A DNA stretch of 64,000 nt from Hymenoscyphus infarciens (lineage: Eukaryota > Ascomycota > Leotiomycetes > Helotiales > Helotiaceae), in NCBI GenBank assembly GCA_001414345.1, contig LLCB01000140.1, positions 1 through 64,000 on the forward strand, written 5' to 3'. Below the pieces are notes generated by a model. The model was not told where the DNA came from. It saw only the letters and a program-made list of their open reading frames with translations, and did no database searches. Positions 1 through 11,200 of the stretch are shown here, in pieces (position 1 is the first letter of the stretch; every line of letters starts with the position of its first letter). Both the position numbers and the translations under genes were made by a program.

Positions 1-882
1 ACCTGGTTGTGGCTCAGTTTGACAGGACGGGAAGTCGGAGCTTGTCCCTCATGCACAATGACAGCTCTCCTCTTCTCAACTTCTTCCTGCAGGGAACCTT
101 AAGGAAGGGATCATGCTCACCCCATACTAGTATTAAGGTCAGACCAGCTGCAGACCTTTTTAATTTATCATAAAGGAACCATTTCCCTCCCCCCACCATC
201 CCACCATCACATCATTTTTTTTTTTTTGGACCCTGAGAACCCTAGAATTTTAGCTTGAAGCTTAAGTCTTAAGTTGGAACACAAGATTGTCTCTCTACTT
301 CTGCTTCTATCTCTGCTCGACAGAAAAAGATACGTGCCCCACTTCGTCCTTTCTCCAGTCGCGCTGTGCAGGTGATGGTGCCCTTTCCTCCTCGGTCTTC
401 ACGCCATTAGATATCTAGTACGCTTGCGCTTGCGCTCGCGCCTGCGCTACCTTGTTAATTCCAATGACACGGTACCTAGGTATCAATTCCTCTGAAATTC
501 TTCTGGCGGGCTAGATGATAGACGATAGATGATTTATATCCTCATAAAGTAGGTCATTTGGCTGACCCCCCCCCCAGCTAAGCCTGCGCTTGAGAGTCGA
601 AGCTAATTAAATCCCTCTCGAAGCACACCACGCGAACGGCAACTACGATACATTTTGACCTCAGAATCCGTCGTACACCTCACGCACATCGGCTCCCATT
701 ACCTTAGTCCAGTCCCCTCGACACTCCTTCCCCCACACTCTAGCGAGGTAGCTAGTTTCCTACCCTCCAACCCTCGATGTATTTAAAGACCGCGAATCTC
801 CTCTATTATATCTACCACATCACTTGAATTCGCAGATTCAGTATTGCCGCATTTCGACATCCTGCCACTTGCTATTCCCACC
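1..882. other. 5' flank of the bZIP gene, no gene seen
   Basis: I see no credible coding region. There are short homopolymers (T run near 214-227, C run near 567-575) and pyrimidine-rich tracts. A TATA-like ATTTAAA lies near 780, about 100 bp before the bZIP start, and may belong to its promoter. Confidence 0.5.
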
Positions 883-2167
883 ATGGACCCCGACTCGGCA
901 GCCAACGCTATGTTTGACATGGACATGGAAATGGAAATGGACATGGACATGAATTACGCCCGCTTTCCTCCTGCTTATTCAGACCCCAGCACCGTGGATT
1001 ACATTGATCCTGGCTTCCCATTCTTCGACCTAACAGACTTCAATGATAATGTCCCTGCTCAATCTTACATTGACCCCAGCGCCATTGTCAGTACTCCTCC
1101 TCTGTTTCTTTCTTTCTCCCCTGCCATTTTCAATTGACCCAAAAGTTTGGATCAATTGGAAGACCAGAGAACGATTGACCAACCCCTTTTGGTTAATCGT
1201 TCGTTTGGTTATCCCATTACCATATTGCCAATCCCATTACCATATTGCCAATCCCATTACCATATTGCCAATCCCATCACCATATTGCCAATCGCACCAT
1301 GACACCCAAGCTAAGCATCAATTACAGATCCAACAGCAGCCTCCTCCACAACCCGGCCTCTTCCAAAATGTCGGAGTAAACGAGCCTTTCAACTTTGGTA
1401 TGGAAGGCCACATCAATGCTCCTCCCAGCACCTTCCAACAAAACGACAACCCCGGTTATGCCGCCAACGCGGATGCCCAGATGGAAATCCAACATGCCTA
1501 CAGCCCCCCTTCCGAGTACAGCTTCTTGGGAAGCACTCCTGACCTTCATTCCAACGAGACCCCGCCCACGGGTTATTCTTCCTTGAATAATAGCAGACCC
1601 GCATCCAGCGAGAGAATGGAGGGTCCCTCCAGGGCGCCCACATATGCGTCCTACCCCCCTCCTTCTCTCGCGGGCCCATCTTCCATTCTCAACAGCGCAG
1701 TTGCACCAGCCACCGCACCCAAAACACCACAAAAAAGGGGACGCAAGAAGAAGCCACTGGGCACAACAGAAGAACAAAGCAAGAGGAGAGCCGAGTTTCT
1801 CGAACGCAATCGCACTGCAGCTTTCAAATGCCGCACCAAGAAGAAGGCCTTGGACGCGCGACTCCAACAGAGGGTGCAAACCTTGGAAGGTGAAAACCAG
1901 GGTTTCAAAGTGACCGTTCACGCTCTCTGTTCCGAGTTGGAGGTCTTGGTCTTGCAGGCGAAGAAACATGCCGAGGGAAAATGTTGTGCCGACGATGTCC
2001 AGGCTGTCGTTCAAAGAGCTACTGCTGCTTTGGAGGCGAGTAGGAGTTGGTCTCGGGCTCCTTCTTTCACTCTGCAATCTTCCGAGGAGGAGGGGGTGGA
2101 GATGGGTGAGGATGAGGGGGATGGTAGCATTGATTTTAATGCTCTGGATGCTGTCCATCACTCTTAG
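883..2167 (+). CDS. bZIP transcription factor, ATF/CREB type
   Basis: Two exons (883-1086, 1328-2167) give 347 aa. The start is the ATG at 883; the reading frame runs further upstream but with no ATG. The intron opens GTCAGT and closes ATTACAG, and both borders are phase 0. The N-terminus is acidic and rich in alternating Met-Asp/Met-Glu pairs, the middle is Pro/Ser/Gln-rich, and the bZIP lies at about aa 220-283. Its basic region carries FLERNRTAAFKCRTKKK, which matches the ATF/CREB (Atf1/AtfA-like) signature, followed by a leucine-zipper-like stretch. The last ~30 aa are acidic. Members of this family bind CRE-like sites as nuclear dimers, often in stress or developmental control; that role is inferred from the family only. 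The 241-nt intron is long for this window and holds a CCAAT-containing tandem repeat. A gene-free 6 kb separates it from the PKS cluster, so I do not count it as a cluster gene. Confidence 0.9.
1211..1293 (+). repeat. 20-bp tandem repeat in the bZIP intron
   Basis: The unit CATATTGCCAATCCCATTAC is repeated at 1221, 1241 and 1261, with a half unit before and a degenerate unit after. Each unit contains a CCAAT pentamer. The array lies wholly inside the intron, about 35 bp before the acceptor. Confidence 0.9.
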
Positions 2168-2330
2168 TTGGTCCCTCGGTTTTTCTTTCCACCCGAGGCT
2201 GGGTCTTTGAAGGAGGATTGAAGTAATGCCAGTTTCTTTTTCACTGCTTACGCGAAACTTTTCTGCGTATACCCACGCGCGGGTGAGAGACTTGAAAACG
2301 ATACCATTGCATGGCACCGGCGCAAACCGG

Positions 2331-2340
2331 GGGGGGGGGG
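2331..2340. repeat. G homopolymer
   Basis: A run of about ten G lies just downstream of the bZIP gene. Its true length is uncertain. Confidence 0.7.
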
Positions 2341-2435
2341 CATCTTGGTTCCCCCTCTTTTCCTTTGTTTAAATTACTATTATAGGGGTCTTTTCTTGCT
2401 GAATCGACTTGCAGGTCGGGAATCCAATTGCGTTT

Positions 2436-2482
2436 CCCCCCCCCCCCCCCCCCCCCCCNTCCCCCCCCCCCCCCCTCCCCCC
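2436..2482. repeat. Poly-C tract with an ambiguous base
   Basis: A nearly pure C run is broken by a T at 2460 and 2476 and by the one N I saw in the window, at 2459. The true length is probably unresolved. Confidence 0.85.
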
Positions 2483-3720
2483 TTCAGGATGGCTCGGGTT
2501 TTGGCTGGTTCAACGTGGGTGGTTCGGTTACCAAGGACTTGGGCCCATTGCTTTTTTTCTTCTTTTGTTTGTGTACTTGCTCCTAGGTGGGGGGAGGATC
2601 CCGGCCTGATAATTTTTAATTCTTTGTATATAAAAAAAATTCAATGCTATGGTGTTGAATAAAATAGTTTACCCGGGCTGCTTTTTCGATGTGAAGTGAT
2701 GTGAAGTGAGGTGATGGGAAGTGATGGGAAGTGATTCGCTAACCGGGAAATCGGGATATAGAGATATTTTCTTTCTTGTCTTGTAGGATGGATGAGATGT
2801 CTATATATTTTTTTCTTCTACGAGATTATGGGGTTACGCGGTTACGCGGTTACGCGGTTACGCGGTTATACGGTTACGCGGTTACCAGGGTGGAAGGAAT
2901 TCATAAAGGAATTCATAAAGGAATTCATAAAGGAATCGTTTTTACATGGTATGCCTTGAGATTCTCTACTAGATGGATAGATTCTGATTGCCTTTTTTTT
3001 CTTCATGATTTTTAGGATTTTTATGATTGATATGATTTTCATGATTGACAGGTCTCAGTGTGTCTGGGTATGGGTTTGAGTGTGTCTTAGTTGGTCTGGG
3101 TATGGGTTTGAGTGTGTCTGAGTGGGTCTGGGTATGGGTTTGGGTTTGAGTAGGCTTGAGTGGGCTTGAGTGTGTCTGGTTTGGGTATGGGTATGGAATC
3201 CAGTGGAGAAGATTCGATGGAGAGATAGAGATTATGATGTCGTTGAGAGAGATGTTTATTATGTCGTAAGAGTATATTTGTCGTAAGAGTATATTTGTCG
3301 TCATGAGGGACTTGGTTAGTTTGAAGTTTTGATATGTTTAAGTTTGTGTCGGAGGTTCAAGCTTATTTAAGCTTATTTAAGCTTGTTTAAGCTTGTGGCG
3401 AGGGTTTAAGTTTATTTAAGCTTGTGGCGAAGGTTTAAGTCATGTCAAAGGTTTCGAATTTATTTCCGTCTTAAGCTTGCTTGCCCCTGTTACGTACGTC
3501 CAAGTAGGTAGGCTATGGTGGCTATGGTGGCTATGGTGGCTATGGTGGAAGAATCATTGATTGCTTGATTCATTGTGGGGCGGTGGTGACATGGTTAGTC
3601 CTTTTTTTTTTCTTAGGGGGGCGTGGGGGTGTTGGGCGGATGTATGAGGGTTTGAGGTTGGGAGTTGGGGGTAGGGAGTAGGGAGTTGTGGTGCTTGTAA
3701 TGCTAATACTCGGTACTTTA

Positions 3721-3782
3721 AGGTTGAGGCTTCGGTATAGTTAGTGCTGTTTGGGAGCCGTGGTGAACCGAACTGGTGGGAT
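3721..3782 (+). repeat. Dispersed direct repeat, copy 1
   Basis: The segment carrying GCTGTTTGGGAGCCGTGGTG and the following GAACCGAACTGGTGGG recurs about 236 bp downstream. In both copies it is followed by the GGGTTGGTGTG minisatellite. Confidence 0.8.
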
Positions 3783-3959
3783 GGTCTTTGGGTTGGTGTG
3801 TTCTTGGGTTGGTGTGTTCTTGGGTTGGTGTGTTCTTGGGTTGGTGGGTGTGCAAAAGGTTTGAGTTATTTTGGTCATACCTAGGTAATCATTGCCCAAT
3901 TTACGGTGAGCGAACAGATAGAGATATAGTGCTTGCGTATGTCAAAAACTTGTTATTTT

Positions 3960-4016
3960 AACTTTGAGGCCTCGGTATAGTGCTGTTTGGGAGCCGTGGT
4001 GAACCGAACTGGTGGG
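3960..4016 (+). repeat. Dispersed direct repeat, copy 2
   Basis: This is the second copy of the 3721-3782 segment, nearly identical over its last ~45 bp, with a 4-bp deletion (TAGT) in the CGGTATAGT part. Confidence 0.8.
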
Positions 4017-4080
4017 TTGGTTCCTGGGTTGGTGTGTGTTGGTGCGTGTTGGTGTGTGTGGAGGGACTTGTGAGTTGGGG

Positions 4081-5219
4081 TGTCTAGGGTCTCCGCATTA
4101 CATTCGGGGTCACTGGTGTTATCTCTGGTTGTAGTGGGGGTTTTTTTTAGCTTGTGGTCGGTCACACGTGGAGAGATTTTTGGAAATGGTGCGTGTTTTT
4201 ATAGGGCTGAGTTAGGGGTTTTCACTAGGATGGATTCGACTTGCCGACTCCCTCCCGGCTGGGATAGGGCTGAGTTCTAATGTGACCTCATTTCTTTCTC
4301 CACGTTTTTTAAGCTTTTTGTCTGCGGGGGTCGGTTAATTGTGGGTGTGGGTTAGGTGAGTTAGTTGATTTTGGGGAAGGCAAACTTCTCGGCTATTTTA
4401 CCTAGTTGGTGCTGTGACCTCATTTGTTTTTTCGATGGGGTGGTATTGGGAGCGGTTTGGGGGCACGCAGCATGGCGTGGTATTGTAGGGGTATTGTGGA
4501 AGAGGTTACCCATGATGTAAAGGTACTTCTGAACGCTTGGGAATGCAGTAGGGGTTATTGTGGCAGTGTGAAAATTTAGGGGTGCTGCTTCTTGCCGATA
4601 GAGTATTTTTGATCCTTGGTGGTGGCGACATCCTGGGTTTCTGGTTTAGGTCAGCCACTTTTGTTCGTGGGTGTGGTTACTTAGTATGGATGCTTATGGG
4701 AACAAGGTATTCTCGCGTTTGTGCTATTTTTAAGAGCATGAGATTGGGGTTTCGTTGGTTTTGAGGTAGGTGGTCGGGGGGGGGGGGAATCTTGGTTTTG
4801 GGCTGATTGAATGTGGCGAAAATTGGACAGCTTCGCTGGATGATACGCTGTGGTAAGCGGGTCTCCATATTGGAGTCGGGTAATAGCCATTTGGGAAATA
4901 GATTATGTTTTTGGGAAAGTAAACATTAGTTATTGTGTTGTAGATTTTTGTACATATTTATGTGATGGAAAGAAATGCATAAAAAGCTTTAAACACGCTG
5001 ACATATACTTAGGTTTCTATTCTTGAGAGGTTGGGCGTGGTATATTAGGTTTGGGACTATTTCCACAGCGCAGGCAAGGTCCGTAGGAAGCCGTATGAGT
5101 TTGACAGGGTCACGGGAAGGGTTCAAATTTTGTTATTTTTTAAAAAGAAGCGAAAACTCATCTTCTTTATCCTTACAATTTGATGCTTTCTTTTCACTTC
5201 TGGACAGCTGAATTTGTCG
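4081..5219. other. Gene-free G/T-biased tract
   Basis: There is no plausible gene. The open frames are short and have no recognisable domain. A short G run lies at about 4777-4787. Confidence 0.5.
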
Positions 5220-5720
5220 ATCGAGAAGAAATACTTTCTTATATATCTTAGATATTCTACTATTTATAGACTTAGGCACTAACTATTACTATCGATAAAA
5301 TATCGAGGGACTCTCTAACGATTATCGTATCGAGTAGAACTTAACTAATAATATACTAGATATCTATCGATATATCGAGTTATATAAACGCTAAAGAATA
5401 AATCTATATTAATAGCTAATAGTATCTATAGGCTCGACTTTAAGCAAAGTTATATACTTCTTATTAATATAAGTAAGTGCGTAGTACTCTTAAAGTAATT
5501 AATCTATGTTTATAGATATTTTAGTTAGATAAAAGAAAATTAGCTTTTAGAAAAAATATAATTTATATTTACGATATAGAGCTACTAGCTTGAAAAAGCT
5601 AATATATATCGATAATCGTCTCTTTTTTACTAACGAGAAATCGCGCCAATCGTATCAGAGTAAAAAAGTATCGATTGTATATCGAGAGCCGATTATCGAT
5701 AGATATAAAAGTAACGGTGC
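5220..5720. other. AT-rich, RIP-like patch
   Basis: Base composition changes sharply to AT-rich sequence dense in TATATCGATA-like words and stop codons in all frames, like the large decayed element at 34.8-41.2 kb. It probably marks an old repeat inactivated by repeat-induced point mutation. I could not identify which element. Confidence 0.55.
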
Positions 5721-8273
5721 TCAAGTCTGACTCTTTGATAATTTATAAACATCTAAAATTTTGACAAGTTCGGAAAGGTATAATATCTCCGATTTTGTAG
5801 GTTTTTCTCAATATAAACATACATTTCTTAATATTTTGATAGTTTTGATAGGTCTAGGATGATTAAATAATGAAACAAGTTATTATAGTGATACTTCCCA
5901 AATTATATTTAGGAAAAGCAAGAAGTTAACCTTTTAAATTTTCTAACGGTTTCACACAATTGAAATGAGATCGGTGTAGCCAGAACAATGCCAAAATTTC
6001 TTACTTTGCTAGCTCAGCAGAAAAAGTACAGAGAACATTTCCCAATGGAGAATAGTATTTCTTCAAGATTTTAGGGAAGCAACTGTTTGGTCTTGTTCTC
6101 TTCGTTTTGTTCGCCAATCTTGGTAAGATTCTATCGACTCAACTAATGGGAGCGACAATAGCAAGGCACGTAGTATGGCACGAAGAAATATTTCAGGATT
6201 TGTATTCATTGCAGGTTGACTCTTGACAATTACTTAAAGCGGCATCGGTGTGTAGTCTTATGTTCCCTTATAGCGCCATACGCTGTTTCTCCATATAAAC
6301 CACCTAAAAGAAAGCGACAGCAAATGAAGGTAGTCCAGTTGGGGAGAAACCAGCTAGAGTCCCTGGGTTGGAGGGCACATTGGAAAACGTCTGTCATACT
6401 ACAGGTATCTGTTTTCTTGGTTGCGTATTAGCCGGAAACTCGTAGTGACTATATTCTCTAGGTACGCTAGAAATGAAAGTTGTTTGTAGGAGCTAGAACT
6501 GTGTTTGATAGGTCCCAAGGGGTTGTAGAAGGTAGGAGTCTCATCGCCATTATTGGGGTTGTTCTTGGTACCTTTTTGTTCCACAGTAAACCAAGTTTGT
6601 AATTCCATAGACCTCCTGATGTCAATAAAGCACCCCAAAAGCTTAAGCGAGTTCTCCCTTTCCAATGAATAAGAAAGAATTTCCTTCCTTCCTTGTTCTC
6701 TTGAAAAATGAAAGAATATATAAAAACCTCTCTGAGAACGTAGAATAGGACTATAATGAACAATCACTGTCGTTGTCTTATGTTTCAGAGGCTAGAAGAT
6801 GATTACCCAACTAATTCCAATTCATGTAAGAGTCGCGACTATGCATTGTCACAAAAACGCGGGTTTGAACTCCAGTGTATAGGAAGTCTTTATAAAGTTG
6901 TGTTTTGAGTAAAGTGGGAAGATAAAGTGAAGGTATTGGACAGAAAAATTACTATGCTTCAAATTTTCTCCTTTTTACTACTACGCAAGTGAAGTACACT
7001 GACCGAGACCGCGCACTAACCCCGACAATCGAACTTTATATACTCGCTTGTCTACTACCTACATGGAACGCTCATAATGAGTAGAATAGAGGTCTCCAAA
7101 ACAAGTAACAGAGAAAAGTTAACCTTTTAAGTCTTTTATCAGTAGTAAGGACCCTCGCGGTAGGTGTGTATCAAAAGTAGCAGTAAAGATCAATTATATT
7201 CAAGTACCTTACGACAATTAGCCTTGCTGAACCTAATCTAAGTTGTTTTGATTTCTTGGGACAATTATGATACTTGAGTTGTCTCAATCAATCCACTTAC
7301 CTATCAGAGAAAAGAAATATAGCTTTGCTACCTGTAGCAACATGGCACATCATAAACACAAAGCAAAAACCACCATGGCCCTGAAAACATTCAACCTCAC
7401 TCGAAAGTACGGAAACACATTTCTCATGTGTTGCTCAAATTATTTGCTACATAACCTCTGCCATTCATCATCAGCACTACAACAGCGCACTTCAAAGCTC
7501 TACATAAACCAAAGTCCAACTCTTCGGGACTAAGCTGCAAGTATGCTGCGAGTAATCTATTTTAGTAAGCTAGTAAGTTAACAACAAGTATTTCCATTCT
7601 TATTAATTTTCCACCGCGTCATCATGTTTTCTTTTTCTCCTTCCATTTCTTAGGGGTGGTAATTACTAAGAAAAGTTTCGTTGCGGTACTCAGACTGTTG
7701 CTGGAAAAGACTTTGAAGAATCCTGGGTTGATCGTCGATCATGTATTCCCGGAGGATGAGAGAATTAATATCCCCACCCTCTTCCTCTCTAACTCAATTT
7801 GCGAGTAAGCCAGTAGGTATGCCAGTAAGCATCTAGTAAGCCACCAGTAACGCGGTAAACCACCATCTCAAAAATCCCAGCCACTCACGTGACGTCTACC
7901 CCTCTATTCCCCCTTTTGGACTGACGTGCATATTTTGTTGTTACCTACTAAATTAACAGAAGAAAACTAGAATGTGGATCAATTTAAGATTTATCTACAA
8001 TTGGCTTCTTCTGATGGTACACCAAAAGACAAGGAGCGTATGAAGGGATACATATTTATGAGGGAGATTTTTATTTCATATCGTATATCCATAAGAAATT
8101 CTATGAAGCCACCCCATCCCAGGTAAACCAGGCAAACACAAAAGAGGGAAATAAACCACAACCCCTAGAAGCCCATATACTATTCAAATACAGTCTTTCA
8201 ATCCGTCTAACAATCAAACATAAGAAAACCCAAAAGCAAAAATCTCAACACCTAAAAGAAATTCTTCCCAATT
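5721..8273. other. Gene-free interval downstream of the PKS
   Basis: Moderately AT-rich DNA with no open frame long or conserved enough to call. The PKS 3' end faces this interval, so the last few hundred bases probably hold its 3' UTR. Confidence 0.5.
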
Positions 8274-11200
8274 CTACTCAGTCTCAATCTCCTCACAAAC
8301 CAACTCTCCAAGCGCACTCAAAGTAGTACTCTCAGCCAACAATGTAAGGAAAGGAATATCCACCTTGAAAGCCTGGAAGAACCAAGTACGGAACTCAGCA
8401 GCCAACATACTATCCATACCAAATCTTGCCAAAGATCTCTTGACATCAATCTTGTCGAGTTGAAGCAAGACCAAGTTGGAGAATCGCCTGAGAATCAATC
8501 CCATAACGGCATCGAAGACATCTCCGCCATCCTCAAGAGCAGCTGCGAGTTCGGCTGGGAGACCAGAGTTGCTCTTCAAATCGCCATCAGCCTCGCTGTC
8601 GAGGGCAGCGGCGAGAAGACTGGCACGGGGATCGTTGAGTGTTGGGTTGGTACCGGCGAATCCTGCTTTTCGGAGGGCTTTCATACCGAGGGGCTCAAGA
8701 CCGGTGAGGACGTGGCCGGCTGCCTTCTTGTCGTAGACGGTATCACCCTTATAGGAGAGTGAGATATCAACGATTTGGAGGAGTTCATCCTCATTGATGG
8801 CTTGGATACCCTTTCTCAAGAGGAGAGCTTCAATCTCAGGGTTCTCATGGAGATATCCGACTTCAGAAATCATACCAAGACCAATGGAGATACCAGGGAG
8901 ACCCTTGCTCTTGAGGAAACGAGCAAAGACGTCCAAGAAGTAGTTGGCAGCGCAGTAGTTTCCTTCAGTGGCGGTACCAACACTTCCTGAGACGGAAGAG
9001 GTCATGAGGAAGAAGTCGAGGTCGTTGGAGCGGCCCTCAATTGCATTGTACAAGTTCCATGATCCCACGAGCTTGGGGTCGATACCGGTGTGCCAGTAAT
9101 CGATGGACATGCTGGTCCAAAGTGCCTCGTCGAGACCCATTGCTGCTTGGACAACACCACCAATTGGTCCCTTGATGATATCGACGGCCTTCTTGACATC
9201 GGCATAGACACCGACATCACCACGGACTACATCGACATGGGCTCCGGATTCCTCCAAATCGTCGACAAGAAGTCGTGCGGGTTTTCTATCGGTACCGCTA
9301 CGACCAATGAAGACGAATTTCTTGGCACCTCTCTTTACCATCCATTTCGAGATACTTCGTCCAAGACCACCGAGACATCCGATCATGAGATAGGTCTTCT
9401 CTGGGCTGAAAGAAGAATCGAATTTCGAAGGTAGAGTCTGGAAGACTTGTTAGCTTTGCACTGTGTGAGGAATGTTGTGGATAACTTACTGGAATCATGG
9501 AGTCGTTATTCTCGAGAGAAATTGCGATCTTACCCATACGGTTACCGAGACCAAAGTAGCGGTAAGCTTGAGTAATCTCAGAAACATCGAAAACTTTCAA
9601 TGGCTCGACTGCTCGGATCTTCTTGTGTCTATAGAGGGACATGGTTTCGGCGACGAGGCTTGACCAAACACTGTAGAGCTTAGGATTGGAAGCATCATAG
9701 AGGAAACTCAAATCGAAAGCAGTAAAGGTAACGTTCTTAGTGAACATCTCCATGTCAAGTTTACCGGCGTCAACAATATCACGCTTTCCAACTTCAACAA
9801 ATCTTCCGAAAGGAGCACATGCTCTCCAACTGTCGTGCAAGAGATCACCAGTGAGAGAGTTGAGGACAATATCAACACCTCGGCCGCTTGTGGCAGCGAG
9901 GATATCAGTGAGGAAAGAAGAGTCACGAGAGTTGAAGATGTGGTCTCTGTTCAAGCCGAACTCCTTGACAAGGTAGTCCTTCTTGGCCTCGGTACTGACT
10001 GTTGCGTAGATATCGGCGTTGATGAGCTGAGCGATTTGAATTGCAGCTATACCCAAACCACCAGCTGCAGAGTGGATGAGAACAGACTCGCCATCTTGGA
10101 TGTTGGCACGGTTGTGGAGAGCGTAGATGGCTGTGGAGAAGGCAATTGGAAGAGTGGAGACAACATTGAAGTCCTCGTTATCTTCAAGCTTTTGGCAGGC
10201 CCATTCTGGGAATTGCTCATGGGTCAAGAAGTGACCGGGACCCATGACCACTACACGATCACCAACCTTGAGTCGGTTAATGTTATCTCTAGCGACTCTG
10301 GTAACGACGCCACTGCATTCGAGCTTGCAGCCAGCATCCTTGGTCTCGACTTTACCAGCGAGGGCATAGAAATCCTTTGCGTTCAAGCCGACAGATTTGA
10401 CTTCAACCTCAACAGTGCCAGCGGCAAGAGGAGAGATATCTGGTCTCTCTTCCTTGAAGAACAAACTATCAAACTGACCAACAGTGCCAATGGCGAGACG
10501 TGCTGGCTTGGCATCCTTGAGGGAAGTGAGTTTTGGAATCTCGCCTTGCTTCTCACGGAAAGTGCGGTTCATGTTCTCTTCTGGAACCATTCGGCTGACG
10601 TGGAGGATTTCTCTCTGCAAGATAAACTCGAAATCGGTTGGGTCGATCTGGTGGGCATCCTTGAGGAATTTGTTGATTGTTTGCATGGAATCCACGCTCT
10701 GTTGTGGAGAGTCCAAATCCAGAGTGATGAATTTCAAAGATGGCTGTTCGAGCATGAGTGCACGGGAAAGACCGGAGATCAAGGAGAAATCTGGTCGCTC
10801 TCCCTCGAAATTGTTACCGCCAGTGAACCAGACGAGGTTGAGTGCTTTGTCGGTCATTATCTTGACCTTGACCATCTCAGCGGCAGTCAAAGTAGACATG
10901 ACAGGGCGGCTGAGCTCAATGGTGGAGATAATGGTGGACTTTGGTTTGACAGCAGCCTCAGTCAAGCTGTGGAGAGTAACACGCTCAATGGTTTGGCCAA
11001 GGGTCTTGGAGAGGTTCTTGATCAAGACGTCGTTGAAAGCTTTTTGTCCAGCCTCCTCGACAACGAGAATGTCGCGTGACTTAATCTTGGCCGCTTCAGT
11101 TGGAAGTAAGGTGGAAATGGCAATGGTCTTGTCAGCAATGGTAGAGAAACCCTCGAATGACTTGTACTTCGATGATTGGACTAGGAGCTTTCCGCCTGGA

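Larger units (their letters stand above)
2690..4080. repeat. Minisatellite-rich, gene-free tract
   Basis: Several unrelated short arrays follow one another. There are GTGATGTGAAGT-like units near 2695-2735 and a GGTTACGC octamer array at about 2833-2886. AAAGGAATTCAT repeats lie at 2894-2936 and GGGTTTGAGTGTGTCT-like units at about 3050-3190. TTTAAGCTTAT repeats lie near 3360-3420, GGCTATGGT repeats at about 3512-3547, and TTGGGTTGGTGTGTTC units at about 3788-3845. The plus strand is strongly G+T biased. No coding potential is seen. Confidence 0.85.

Noticed and set aside
14..199. Short minus-strand open frame at the left edge
   Set aside because: It is 61 codons with no domain and lies in low-complexity DNA.
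883..2167. bZIP gene as part of the PKS cluster
   Set aside because: About 6 kb of repeat-rich, gene-free DNA separates it from the cluster, and no CGG-N4-CCG site was noticed upstream.
1322..2317. 331-codon open frame on the minus strand
   Set aside because: It is antisense to the bZIP exon 2 and has no domain.
2436..2482. Pro-rich open frames across the poly-C run
   Set aside because: They are artefacts of translating a homopolymer with an N.
6216..6767. Open frames on both strands near 6.2-6.8 kb
   Set aside because: They are short and overlap each other in antisense, with no family words.
9835..11079. 414-codon open frame on the plus strand
   Set aside because: It is antisense to the PKS ER/linker region; the PKS frame carries clear domain motifs and this one carries none.
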